A stretch of DNA of 64,000 nt, taken from the NCBI GenBank assembly GCA_011050615.1, contig DRFJ01000057.1:38862-102861 (forward strand), in the 5' to 3' direction. Below, piece after piece: positions 53,069-61,502 of this stretch; position 1 is the first letter of the stretch; every line of letters begins with the position of its first letter. The stretch is from Bacteroidota bacterium (GTDB lineage Bacteria; Bacteroidota; Bacteroidia; Bacteroidales; VadinHA17). The notes below the pieces were generated by a model. It was not told where the DNA came from and ran no database searches. It saw nothing but the letters and a program-made list of their open reading frames with translations. The translations under genes were made by a program, and so were the position numbers.

Positions 53069-55852
53069 ATGTACAGAAGAGCTACCTTACTGGCAACTGC
53101 AGTTTCCCTGCTGCTGATAATGACCAAATGCCACACGAGCCGGCCCCTGGTGACCGGTGATCCCTCGGGAAGAACGCCTTCGGCCATACGTGAATTCAGG
53201 GCTGCATGGGTGGCCACAGTGGCTAATATAAACTGGCCGTCAGAACCGGGCATACCCGTGGAGCAGCAGAAAAAAGAAGCCATCGAACTGCTTGACCTTC
53301 TCCATCAAAATAATTTCAACGCCGTAATATTCCAGGTACGGCCTCACTGTGATGCCCTGTACCGTAGCGACCTTGAACCATGGTCATACTACCTTACGGG
53401 AGAGCAGGGCAAGGCACCCGAGCCTTATTACGACCCCCTTGAGTTCTGGATCGATGAGGCTCATAAACGCGGGATAGAACTGCATGCCTGGCTGAACCCC
53501 TACCGTGCCCACCATGTGGCGGGCGGAGAGGTCACCGAATCTTCAATAGTGAAACGCGATCCGGAGCTTGCCCTCTTCCTGGAACAGGGCTACTGGTGGC
53601 TAGACCCGGCACTGGAAGGGACACAGGATCACTCATTCAACGTGGTAATGGACCTGGTGCAGCGATATGACCTCGACGGTATACATTTTGATGATTATTT
53701 TTACCCCTACCCCGACTATAATAATTTTAAAGACTTTCCCGATGATAAAAGCTGGCAGGCTTACCTTGACAATGGCGGCAAGCTTAGTCGCAGCGAGTGG
53801 CGCAGAGAGAATGTAAATACATTCATAGAACGTGTTTATAAGGGCATTAAAGATGAAAAGCCTCATGTGAAGTTTGGCCTGAGTCCCTTTGGCATCTGGC
53901 GGCCTTATAACCCTCCTTTTATCTCAGGTTTTGACCAGCATGAAATACTCTATGCCGATGCCAGGCTATGGCTTAACAAGGGATGGATCGATTACTATAC
54001 ACCCCAGCTATACTGGCCCACGGGGCAGCTCGAACAGAGTTACCCCGTCCTTCTTGGCTGGTGGTCATCGGAAAATAAAAAAGGACGCCACCTGTGGCCC
54101 GGGATAAATATCGGGAGGTTCAGCGGGAAAAAGGCAGCAGATGAAACCGTAAGCCAGATAATGATAAGCCGTGGCATGCTGCCCGAAAGCCCCGGTGTGG
54201 TACACTGGAGCATTGGTCCCCTGGTTCGTAACCCTCACCTCGTTAGCGCCATATCGGAGGGGCCGTACAGGAAACAGGCCCTGGTACCCCCATCGCCCTG
54301 GCTCGACAGGAATAAACCCGCAGCCCCGGCTGTGACAGTGAAACAGGTGAAGGATTCATTGCATATCTCATGGACTCATACCGACCCTGATAATATCTCC
54401 AGGTGGGTAGTCTACAATAAATATGGGCCTACGTGGCAGTATGATGTGCTCGGGAAGGGAGCAAAAAGTATCACCCTCCCGGCTTTCGAAGTAAATGCCG
54501 CACTGCTTGGCAGTGAGGAAAGTCGCCGTAACATCACCGGCAAAGCTGAAATACTCACACGCCTGAACAGCTATGCTGTGAGCGCGGTCGACAGGTACGG
54601 CAACGAGAGTATTGTTAATGAAAATCCCGTTACCGGTATTGCCTATGATGATGCACCATCACTGGAGCAACTCCTTGCAGCATACCCTCTGGACGAAAGA
54701 CCTGCTGCATATGAAGAACCCCTGGTAAAACCTGGCATTGATGTCCTCGTAGAGGATCACCTCGAACTGATAAGGAACAAGAGAGCAGGACTTATAACTA
54801 ACCCCTCCGCAGTGGGATCCGACCTCAGGAGTACCCTGGATATACTGGCCACCACGCCGGGAGTTAACCTTGTGGCCCTCTTCGGCGCCGAACACGGTGT
54901 AAGAGGTGCCAGGCAGGGTAAAATAATAAAAGAAGGTGAGCCTGATCCCATAACGGGAATCCCTGTTTACAGCCTTTACGGCGAATCATATGCTCCTGAC
55001 AGGGAATGGCTTAAGGACCTCGACGTGCTGATTTTTGATATCCAGGGTGTCGGGTCATCATGGTATACCTTCAAATATTCCATGTCCTTCGCCATGGAGG
55101 TATGTGCCGAGGCCGGTGTCACCTTTATGGTCCTTGACAGGCCCAACCCCCTGGGCGGACGCATGGTGGAAGGACCCACCCTCAATATGGGCGGTATCTT
55201 CAGGCATCCCCTGCCCCTGCGGCACGGTATGACCTACGGTGAGCTGGCAATGATGTGGAACGAGACTGAAGGTTTTGGCGCCGACCTTGAAGTAATAAAG
55301 ATGAAGGGGTGGCGCAGGGATATGCTGTGGCCGGAAACAGGCCTGCTGTGGGTGATGCCCTCACCCAATATGGGCACCTTCGAAACAGCAGTCGTTTACC
55401 CTGGCCAGTGCCTTTTTGAGAGATCAAATATCTCCGAAGGAAGAGGTACAACTAAACCCTTCCTGCTTACAGGCTCAACATGGATAAAGGCCGAAGAAGC
55501 TGCCGCCGATCTCAACAAGAGGGGAATACCCGGTGCCATATTCAGACCGGTGTATTTTATCCCGGCCAACTACGAGGGCTATGCAAACCCGCGTGGCAAA
55601 CCATGGAACATGATGAGCGGAGGCGTGGAGATCATGGTAACCGATTACAGGACATACAGACCCGTGGAAACAACACTCCACGTAATAGATGCTTACCGTG
55701 CAACAAACCCCGACTCCCTGGTATGGTCGCCTCCCCCGCTTCTTAAAATGCTGGATGAACCCGGCAGCACTGTTGAGCAGGTTGTTGATGCCTGCAGGGG
55801 AGATATAAAAGAGTTTCTCGATATACGCCGTAAGTACCTGCTGTATAAATAA
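53069..55852 (+). CDS. GHL10-like glycosidase fused to NamZ exo-beta-N-acetylmuramidase
   Basis: 927 residues. The N-terminus (about 45-390) has the GHL10 pattern: WVATVANINWPSEPG, IFQVRPHCDALYRSDLEPW, AWLNPYRAHHVAGG and IHFDDYFYPYPDYNNF, with catalytic-type Asp pairs. An FN3-like stretch follows (about 405-520). The C-terminus (about 565-927) is DUF1343/NamZ, with FGAEHGVRGARQGK (catalytic Glu-His), IFDIQGVGSSWYTF and LDRPNPLGG. NamZ removes N-acetylmuramate from the non-reducing end; GHL10 glycosidases act on glycan chains, so the fusion could trim cell-wall strands from one end. A lipoprotein-like signal (TKC at 20) has an atypical -1 Lys. The next gene is a peptidoglycan amidase, 6 bp downstream. 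Confidence 0.87.
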   Translation: MYRRATLLATAVSLLLIMTKCHTSRPLVTGDPSGRTPSAIREFRAAWVATVANINWPSEPGIPVEQQKKEAIELLDLLHQNNFNAVIFQVRPHCDALYRSDLEPWSYYLTGEQGKAPEPYYDPLEFWIDEAHKRGIELHAWLNPYRAHHVAGGEVTESSIVKRDPELALFLEQGYWWLDPALEGTQDHSFNVVMDLVQRYDLDGIHFDDYFYPYPDYNNFKDFPDDKSWQAYLDNGGKLSRSEWRRENVNTFIERVYKGIKDEKPHVKFGLSPFGIWRPYNPPFISGFDQHEILYADARLWLNKGWIDYYTPQLYWPTGQLEQSYPVLLGWWSSENKKGRHLWPGINIGRFSGKKAADETVSQIMISRGMLPESPGVVHWSIGPLVRNPHLVSAISEGPYRKQALVPPSPWLDRNKPAAPAVTVKQVKDSLHISWTHTDPDNISRWVVYNKYGPTWQYDVLGKGAKSITLPAFEVNAALLGSEESRRNITGKAEILTRLNSYAVSAVDRYGNESIVNENPVTGIAYDDAPSLEQLLAAYPLDERPAAYEEPLVKPGIDVLVEDHLELIRNKRAGLITNPSAVGSDLRSTLDILATTPGVNLVALFGAEHGVRGARQGKIIKEGEPDPITGIPVYSLYGESYAPDREWLKDLDVLIFDIQGVGSSWYTFKYSMSFAMEVCAEAGVTFMVLDRPNPLGGRMVEGPTLNMGGIFRHPLPLRHGMTYGELAMMWNETEGFGADLEVIKMKGWRRDMLWPETGLLWVMPSPNMGTFETAVVYPGQCLFERSNISEGRGTTKPFLLTGSTWIKAEEAAADLNKRGIPGAIFRPVYFIPANYEGYANPRGKPWNMMSGGVEIMVTDYRTYRPVETTLHVIDAYRATNPDSLVWSPPPLLKMLDEPGSTVEQVVDACRGDIKEFLDIRRKYLLYK

Positions 55853-55858
55853 AAAGCT

Positions 55859-56386
55859 ATGAGTATCAAGTGCCTGTCATTATTATTGCTACTGGTGATC
55901 GGTTTCCTGTCCGGTCTAGCCGAGAAAGATATCAACCTCGACCTCTCTTTCAGGCTTGGTGAACTGTGCAGTCAGATGGGCGCCGAAGTTGTACAGGTCA
56001 GGGACTCAGACATTGACATGTCACTGGAAGACAAACGCGATATAGCTGTCAGTTCGGGGGCCGACATGCTAATAAGCATTCATGCCATTGCCGGGGGAAG
56101 GGGATATCGCTCGGTCGATGGTACCAGCACCTACTGGCACAATCCCTTCCGGGCCCCCCTGGGCCATGTTATCTATGACCGGTTGCTTAAGCTTGAACTT
56201 GACGAATTCGGTGTTGTAGGATCATTCAACTATACCCTTACAAGGGTAAGCCAGATGCCATCGGTGCTTGTCGAACAGGCTTTCCTTTCCCATGCTGAGG
56301 ATAAGGAAAGGCTCGCCGGCCCGGTTTCCCGCCAGCAAATGGTCCAAAAAATCTACGAAGGCATTCTCGACTTTTTACAACGGTGA
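55859..56386 (+). CDS. N-acetylmuramoyl-L-alanine amidase fragment lacking the first zinc ligand
   Basis: 175 residues. A signal peptide-like helix (1-19) is directly joined to GLAEKDINLDLSFRLG, which in Amidase_3 proteins normally sits about 25-30 residues after the first motif IDPGHGG. The first His ligand is therefore missing, while E22 (second ligand), H75 in ISIHAIA (third ligand) and the catalytic Glu139 in VLVEQAFLSH are kept. Loss of one of three zinc ligands should inactivate the enzyme unless another residue replaces it. It lies 6 bp after the GHL10-NamZ gene and 5 bp before the stop of a convergent M49 gene. Confidence 0.72.
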   Translation: MSIKCLSLLLLLVIGFLSGLAEKDINLDLSFRLGELCSQMGAEVVQVRDSDIDMSLEDKRDIAVSSGADMLISIHAIAGGRGYRSVDGTSTYWHNPFRAPLGHVIYDRLLKLELDEFGVVGSFNYTLTRVSQMPSVLVEQAFLSHAEDKERLAGPVSRQQMVQKIYEGILDFLQR

Positions 56387-56390
56387 CCGG

Positions 56391-58025
56391 CTATTCCAAC
56401 CCCAGCACCTCTTTACCCTGCTTGAACACTATGTCCACGGGTATCCCTTCAGCATTCACCCTGTCAAGGTCATTGCGAAGCTGCCCTGTCATAACACCGT
56501 CTGCTTCGATCCATTCTTTTGCCGTTTCATAATCGCCGTCACCCTGTATGGTAAGTATCTTCTCAACAAGGGAAACAACAGCATCCTTCATCACATCAAA
56601 ATTAACCATATAGGTACCGTCATCCTGGTAAACGAAGGCACCTTTATCGGCAAAATACTTCATATTAAGCATATTGGCCTTGCCATGGGCACTGGCTGCC
56701 CCAAAGCGGCTGGAACGGAAGATGCCGGCAAAAAAGGTGACATAATTATTCATTATCTCACCGCTGGTGATCTCGCCCATCTCGTAAAGTTTTGTCACCA
56801 GGTATAGTCCCATAATATCGGCTTTTGCCTCTTCAAGTGCCGAATACTGCTCTTTCAGCGCTTCCCTTACCGGTCCCTGACCGTTTATGGTGTTTTTCAC
56901 ACCCATGCCATGAGCCACTTCATGGAAGGTAATATTCTCGAAGAAGGCATCAAATGTTATATGGTGACGCTGGCTCTCGTCTATCAGCATATTGCTTATG
57001 GGAACCAGTATCTTATCAAACTTGGCCTGCATGGAGTTTTTCAGCTGCAGCTTGCGGCTGCCCACGGCCAGGTGTATCTCGGGATCGTTGGGCAGGTTGA
57101 TGGCTATTGTCTTGCTGCCCGCATTACAATCGCCTGCATAATAAAGAGCATAATAAACATTCATGTCGGCATCGGTACCAGGCATCTCAGCCTTATATTC
57201 AGGAGCAACAGGCAGGCCAGCCTGCAGGTCGGGCAGCATGGCATTAAATTTAGTCAGCCTGGCGCTCCATTCGGGGTCTTTCACCAGTACGAAGGCCTCG
57301 TGTGCTGCCTTGTATCCAAAGAGGCCGTCCTCGTAATTCTCAATGGGGCCAGCAACAAAGTCGATATTTGATTCCTTCATCTCCATCCATGCAAAATCGC
57401 TTGGCTGGTAAACATTTGTCAGCAGTGCCTCGGCTCGCATGTTAAGATAATTCTTCAGACCCTCATCCTCCGCAAGCTCAGCTGCCCTGCGCATCAGACC
57501 GGCTGCCTTCTCATGCTTGTCCTTATAAGCATCTGAATAGGGAACAGTAATCAGGTTCCCGTCAGCGTCGCGACGCACGAGTGTATACAGACTTGTTTTT
57601 TCAGGATTATCCCACGCCTCAAATTCCTCCACGGTCATATCTTCCGGATAAAACTGAGCCATTGGCGGTTTCGGTCCCACACCGGGAATGAAAGGCTCAT
57701 TATCATTGAGCCTGTCCCACGGACCGTAATGTATCAAGGCATATTCCCCGGCATATTCACTCTCAATGCTTTTCAGGAGTTCTTCCTTATCTCCGTATGC
57801 CTGGGTCCAGTAAATATCGTCCATAATGGCTGCAGCATCTATCAGTATACCTACTATTTCCCTTTCACTGTCGCTCAGCCAGCTGAGGTCTGTCGTAAGA
57901 GTAAACTCTTCAAAGTTTGCAAGCTTTGCTTTCATCTCCTCATCATATTGATTTACTTTTGGTTTACAGGCGGCCACCACTATGACAAGAAGTATGACCA
58001 GCATGTTTATAATACGTGTTTTCAT
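56391..58025 (-). CDS. Dipeptidyl-peptidase III-like M49 metallopeptidase, lipoprotein
   Basis: 544 residues. The lipobox VVAAC (C20) predicts an outer-membrane or periplasmic lipoprotein. The zinc motif is the short form HEVAH (368-372), not the HEXXGH of eukaryotic DPP III, as known for some bacterial members, and the third ligand lies in EEAKAD (398-403). DPP III removes dipeptides from N-termini of small peptides. The length is within the shorter bacterial range. The gene converges on the amidase with a 4-bp gap. Upstream (58026-58372) lies a 347-bp spacer with an inverted repeat. Confidence 0.87.
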   Translation of the reverse strand: MKTRIINMLVILLVIVVAACKPKVNQYDEEMKAKLANFEEFTLTTDLSWLSDSEREIVGILIDAAAIMDDIYWTQAYGDKEELLKSIESEYAGEYALIHYGPWDRLNDNEPFIPGVGPKPPMAQFYPEDMTVEEFEAWDNPEKTSLYTLVRRDADGNLITVPYSDAYKDKHEKAAGLMRRAAELAEDEGLKNYLNMRAEALLTNVYQPSDFAWMEMKESNIDFVAGPIENYEDGLFGYKAAHEAFVLVKDPEWSARLTKFNAMLPDLQAGLPVAPEYKAEMPGTDADMNVYYALYYAGDCNAGSKTIAINLPNDPEIHLAVGSRKLQLKNSMQAKFDKILVPISNMLIDESQRHHITFDAFFENITFHEVAHGMGVKNTINGQGPVREALKEQYSALEEAKADIMGLYLVTKLYEMGEITSGEIMNNYVTFFAGIFRSSRFGAASAHGKANMLNMKYFADKGAFVYQDDGTYMVNFDVMKDAVVSLVEKILTIQGDGDYETAKEWIEADGVMTGQLRNDLDRVNAEGIPVDIVFKQGKEVLGLE

Positions 58026-58372
58026 AATTTATTGGGTTTGTTATTTATGAATGCTAAGGTAAGAAAAATTACAGAGCATTTTTTGCAAATCCATTAACAG
58101 TTTTTGCCGGCGCAGAGGCGGACGGTGCTTCTACCCCTGCTAAATTCATTATTCACCGGGATACATCCGCTCTTCGCCGGAAAATAATTTTGAGGAACGA
58201 AGTTCCAAACAAGGGGAAAAAGGCAAGGTCTGCTAAACCTGAAGAGGAAAGCGAAATAACAGTCATTTATTGAAGGGTGTGACATCTGAGATAAAGCTTA
58301 ATGAACAGGAGCTGTTAGCTTTCCCCAAAAAATCCTTATCTTTATTACACTATTGCATTTATAACAGATCCC
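58026..58372. other. Gene-free spacer with long inverted repeat and small hairpin
   Basis: This 347-bp spacer has no supportable gene. An imperfect inverted repeat has arms CCGGCGCAGAGGCGGA (58107-58122) and TCCGCTCTTCGCCGG (58166-58180), with inner CGGTG/CACCG (about 58123-58127 and 58154-58158) and outer T-run and A-run that extend the stem. A second small hairpin GGAAC-GAA-GTTCC lies at about 58194-58206. A 63-codon open frame on the minus strand here reads as an artefact of the repeat. Confidence 0.6.
58101..58185. repeat. About 80-bp imperfect inverted repeat
   Basis: Left arm 58107-58122 and right arm 58166-58180 pair over 14-15 positions with one bulge; flanking TTTTT and AAAA add to the stem, and CGGTG/CACCG pair inside. 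It could be a REP-like or small MITE-like element, or a structured RNA. No transposase is near. Confidence 0.5.
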
Positions 58373-58702
58373 ATGGTAGGATTTAATGTCAACATAATCA
58401 TATTAATAATTATAATCCTGCTGATAATAGTGGATCTCCTGAGCAGCCTGGAATTCATGAATACGGATAAGATGATCCTGGCAGGAACACTTTCGTATAT
58501 AAGCAACCTTGCTTTCTTTATGTGTTTTATCTTCACCCCCGAAAAGACCTTTGTACTTGTTTCCATCATCGCCATCGGTCTGATCCCCAACAGTTATTAC
58601 TGGTACAACAGGACAACCAAAGGGAAAAAAAAGAGACAGGCCGTCATAATTAGCATCTTAATACTCGCAGGAATAACGTATTACCTTGGAAAAATAATTT
58701 AA
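58373..58702 (+). CDS. Small multi-helix membrane protein, unknown
   Basis: 109 residues with about four hydrophobic segments (5-24, 37-54, 58-74, 92-106) and a basic loop (RTTKGKKKRQ) before the last one. It has no family I recognise; a glycine-poor four-helix bundle is suggested. The spacer upstream has TATCTTTA at 58337-58344, a near -7 match. It is followed by the lipocalin gene, 41 bp to its first ATG at 58744. Confidence 0.5.
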   Translation: MVGFNVNIIILIIIILLIIVDLLSSLEFMNTDKMILAGTLSYISNLAFFMCFIFTPEKTFVLVSIIAIGLIPNSYYWYNRTTKGKKKRQAVIISILILAGITYYLGKII

Positions 58703-58796
58703 AAAGTGTTATCTCCATTTTTTTATATTTACACCATATCACAATGAATACCAATAAAATAGTCTTCACGTTCTCAATATTAATAATTGGATACTG

Positions 58797-59276
58797 ATGA
58801 TTAACTCATGTGCTACTATCACTGAGGGAGCAACGCCAGCAAGCCCCTTTGATATGGAACGCTGCCTGGGCCAGTGGTATGAAATAGCCCGCCTGGATTT
58901 CCGCTTTGAACATAACCTGAACAATACAACTGCAAATTACTCAGTCAATGATGACGGCACTATTAAAGTCCTTAACCGGGGTTACAATTATGTAAAAGAA
59001 GAATGGGATGAAGCTACAGGTAAGGCAAAGTTTGCCGGCGAAGAAAATGCGGCCGGGCTCAAAGTATCATTCTTCGGTCCTTTCTATGCTCCTTACAATG
59101 TTATAGCACCCGACAGGGACTGTAAATATGCCCTCGTTGCAGGCAAGAACATGGATTACCTGTGGATGCTGGCACGTGACAAAACCATACCCGGGGATAT
59201 AAAGGAGCAATACCTAAAAATAGCAGCTGACCTGGGATATAATATATCCGATTTCATCCGGGTGGAACATAATTAA
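58797..59276 (+). CDS. Bacterial lipocalin (Blc-like) with out-of-frame signal peptide
   Basis: From the ATG at 58797 the product is 159 residues: MERCLGQWYEIARLDFRFEHNL carries the lipocalin GxWYEIARxDxRFE signature, followed by NDDGTIKVLNRGYN, FGPFYAPYNVIA and YLWMLARDKTIP. Blc proteins are outer-membrane lipoproteins that bind lipids. The true signal peptide seems to start at 58744 in another frame (MNTNKIVFTFSILIIG), and the current frame supplies LMINSC, the lipobox. A single-base change near 58788-58793 would rejoin them. As read, the protein starts without a usable signal. Confidence 0.85.
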   Translation: MINSCATITEGATPASPFDMERCLGQWYEIARLDFRFEHNLNNTTANYSVNDDGTIKVLNRGYNYVKEEWDEATGKAKFAGEENAAGLKVSFFGPFYAPYNVIAPDRDCKYALVAGKNMDYLWMLARDKTIPGDIKEQYLKIAADLGYNISDFIRVEHN

Positions 59277-59303
59277 AACATCTTGAATTAATGGAATTTG
59301 GGG

Positions 59304-60299
59304 ATGGGAATATCGGTTAACAGAATTATTACCCTGCCTGCTTTGATGAGACAGTTCCGTCTATATTTCAGGAAGCAGGAAGAATTCATCAAAAAGTCCA
59401 TCGCAGTTGATATCCGGGAAGTGCAGAAGGATATTGACGATACGCTTAGCGATAAAGACTTCAAAAAAATTCTAACCTACTACGGTCTGGCTGTGCCATC
59501 CGTTTTAGGTGAAGGCTACTGCCTTCTCAGGGGAAAAGAAATGAGCCTGGCTGAAAGGGACCAGCTCACATACATGGGGGCACTGACAGGACTCTTTGAT
59601 GACTTCTTTGACGAAAAGGAAACTGATGAACAACATATCAGGGAACTGATTAACCGGCCGCGGCCCTCCTTAGCCAATAACTCCTACGAGGAATTATTCA
59701 TCAGGTTTTATCTTAAAGCGCTTGACAGAACCAACTCAGGCCTGGTCAAGGAAAAGCTGAACAGGGTGTGTGATGCCCAGGTAAGAAGCAAGCAGCAAAA
59801 GGACCCCGGCATAAGTAAAGAAGATATTGAAAGCATCACCATTGAAAAAGGTGGTGCTTCCCTCCTCTTTTACAGGTGTGCCTTCCCTGAAGAGGTCAGG
59901 GAAAGTGAAGATAAGATGCTTTACACGCTTGGCGGACTGGGTCAGCTCGAGAATGATATTTTTGATGTTTATAAGGACTACCATGAACAGGTCAAAACCC
60001 TGGCCACAACAACAAAAAGAGTCAGTGAACTCAGGTCCGTTTATATATCAATGATGAAGGATGTGCTTAAGATGCTTGATCAGACAGGATATCCCGGGAA
60101 GAACAAAAAAAAGTTCTTTCGGTTTATTTCACTTATCTCATCGAGGGGACTCGTTTGCCTCGATCATTTACAAAAACAGGAAACCCTCACCGGAGGTATT
60201 TTTGACCTTTCCTTATACTCAAGGGAGAATCTTATCTGCGACATTGAAAAATCTGGTAACCGTCTGATACTTTTCCTGTACTACCTGAATAATATTTAA
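59304..60299 (+). CDS. Class I isoprenoid-synthase-fold protein of unknown product
   Basis: 331 residues from ATG at 59304 (a TTG at 59298 adds two). It is predicted almost all helical. Two metal-binding acidic motifs are seen: LFDDFFDEKE (DDFFD, 99-103) and LENDIFDVYKD (217-225), 118 residues apart, as in trans-prenyl synthases or terpene/squalene-type cyclases. A KGGASLLFY stretch and VKTLATTTK after motif 2 also resemble the prenyltransferase layout. Second-motif order (NDxxD) is closer to prenyl-chain synthases than to terpene cyclases. No other isoprenoid gene is near. It lies between a lipocalin and the HhH/E2 chimera. I cannot tell product or substrate. Confidence 0.62.
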   Translation: MGISVNRIITLPALMRQFRLYFRKQEEFIKKSIAVDIREVQKDIDDTLSDKDFKKILTYYGLAVPSVLGEGYCLLRGKEMSLAERDQLTYMGALTGLFDDFFDEKETDEQHIRELINRPRPSLANNSYEELFIRFYLKALDRTNSGLVKEKLNRVCDAQVRSKQQKDPGISKEDIESITIEKGGASLLFYRCAFPEEVRESEDKMLYTLGGLGQLENDIFDVYKDYHEQVKTLATTTKRVSELRSVYISMMKDVLKMLDQTGYPGKNKKKFFRFISLISSRGLVCLDHLQKQETLTGGIFDLSLYSRENLICDIEKSGNRLILFLYYLNNI

Positions 60300-60310
60300 C
60301 CATTAAATAA

Positions 60311-60775
60311 ATGAAAGGCCTAACAAGCATACACGGAGTGGAAAAATCAATAGCCGGCGATCTGTGGCATATTGGGATCAAAAAGGTGGATGACCTGAAG
60401 GGACGGGACCCGGTGGAGCTGTATGATCTGTCGAACAGATTTGCCGGTAAAAAGCAGGACAGGTGCCATCTCTATGTTTTTCGCATGCTTGACAGACCGC
60501 CATTCCAGATGAAGAAAAAAGCCGGTACCGTAATGGTGACATCGGGCAATATGTCAGGCAGGGGTGCAGGATGGGAACTACACATTGCGAGCCATACACT
60601 TAATATTACCATTGGAAGTATAGTTGACAGGCCGGTGAATATTGACGGCACACCGGAGAGCAGGGAACACCTGTACCTTACGGTCAGCCCCGACCATGAC
60701 ATTGTGGACGGTGCCCCTGCTGCCTTGTTCCCAAGGCACCTCAAGAAGATGCCTGAATCGGGCGAAACAAGATAA
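60311..60775 (+). CDS. Chimera: Cdd1-type helix-hairpin-helix N-terminus joined to E2 acyltransferase C-terminus
   Basis: 154 residues. Residues 1-60 match the Cdd1-like helix-hairpin-helix domain (SIHGVEKSIAGDLWHIGIKK, AGKKQDRCHLYVFRM). From about 68 the sequence changes to the catalytic C-terminus of stand-alone 2-oxoacid-dehydrogenase-E2-like acyltransferases: AGTVMVTSGNMSGRGAGW, and LTVSPDHDIVDGAPAA with the DHxxxDG active-site motif (128-134). The first two-thirds of the E2 domain and the C-terminal part of Cdd1 (WWNW tail) are missing, so two neighbouring genes were fused in frame by a deletion. It is unlikely to be a working acyltransferase. Confidence 0.72.
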   Translation: MKGLTSIHGVEKSIAGDLWHIGIKKVDDLKGRDPVELYDLSNRFAGKKQDRCHLYVFRMLDRPPFQMKKKAGTVMVTSGNMSGRGAGWELHIASHTLNITIGSIVDRPVNIDGTPESREHLYLTVSPDHDIVDGAPAALFPRHLKKMPESGETR

Positions 60776-60794
60776 TAGTAAACAAATTCATATC

Positions 60795-61271
60795 ATGGAG
60801 GAAACATACAAACTTAAATCGATTGGCTCAGTACTTATTGAAGGAGATAAATATTCCATAAGAATAAAAGAGGAATTCAAAGAAGGCCTTGCAGGTATTG
60901 ACGGATTCAGTCATCTTCATATTATATGGTGGGGCCATTTGTGTGATAATGATGAAAGCAGGACAAGATTAAAAATGGGGAGACTGTTTAAAAACGGACC
61001 TGATGAGATAGGCGTTTTTGGCACCCATGCGCCCATGCGTCCCAACCCTGTAATGACAACCACGATCAAAGTCCTGGAGATTGATCATGATAACGGGATT
61101 ATCTACACCCTTTTCATCGATGCTGAAAACGGCACTCCGGTGCTGGACATCAAACCATACCGTATGATGGAACGGGTAAGGGATTGCCGGACGCCCGGCT
61201 GGGCCAGTCACTGGCCTGTGTGGTATGAAGAGGCAGCTGATTATGACTGGGACAGGGAGATCAACCGGTAA
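60795..61271 (+). CDS. TrmO/TsaA-family tRNA methyltransferase
   Basis: The open frame continues upstream to 60642, but the family core begins at ATG 60795 (MEETYKLKSIGSVLIEG). 158 residues: DGFSHLHIIWWGHLC, GVFGTHAPMRPNPVMTTTIKV (the GxxxxRxPxRPNPxG-like SAM-binding motif) and VLDIKPYRMMERV are typical for TrmO/UPF0066. E. coli TrmO methylates N6 of t6A37 in threonine tRNA using SAM; relatives may differ. The tail (TPGWASHWPVWYEEAA) is present in Bacteroidota forms. 19 bp separate it from the chimera above. Confidence 0.85.
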   Translation: MEETYKLKSIGSVLIEGDKYSIRIKEEFKEGLAGIDGFSHLHIIWWGHLCDNDESRTRLKMGRLFKNGPDEIGVFGTHAPMRPNPVMTTTIKVLEIDHDNGIIYTLFIDAENGTPVLDIKPYRMMERVRDCRTPGWASHWPVWYEEAADYDWDREINR

Positions 61272-61502
61272 TCAATGCCACCTCCTTTGAGCCCGGCAGT
61301 GACACCATTTAGGCACCATGTCCACTATTGATAATTCTTAGGTACTGTCTTAAGATAAACATCTACTTCTGGTACCCAACTGCTATAACACTTTGACTTT
61401 GCTCAGTGCATGCAGGCTCAGCCTTCCCTGTCCCTATGCAACATTCATAACATTTCCACGTCATTTAGATAAATGATAAATACCTGGCCTAAATCAATAA
61501 TC

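Noticed and set aside
56268..56807. 179-residue plus-strand ORF overlapping the amidase
   Set aside because: It is a shadow of the amidase and M49 genes; its protein has no domain text.
58094..58285. 63-residue minus-strand ORF
   Set aside because: It covers the inverted repeat and its text is low-complexity aromatic and Arg/Pro-rich with no motif, so it is likely an artefact.
60642..60794. Extended N-terminus of the TrmO-like gene
   Set aside because: This stretch is the HhH/E2 gene in another frame; TrmO homology begins at 60795.
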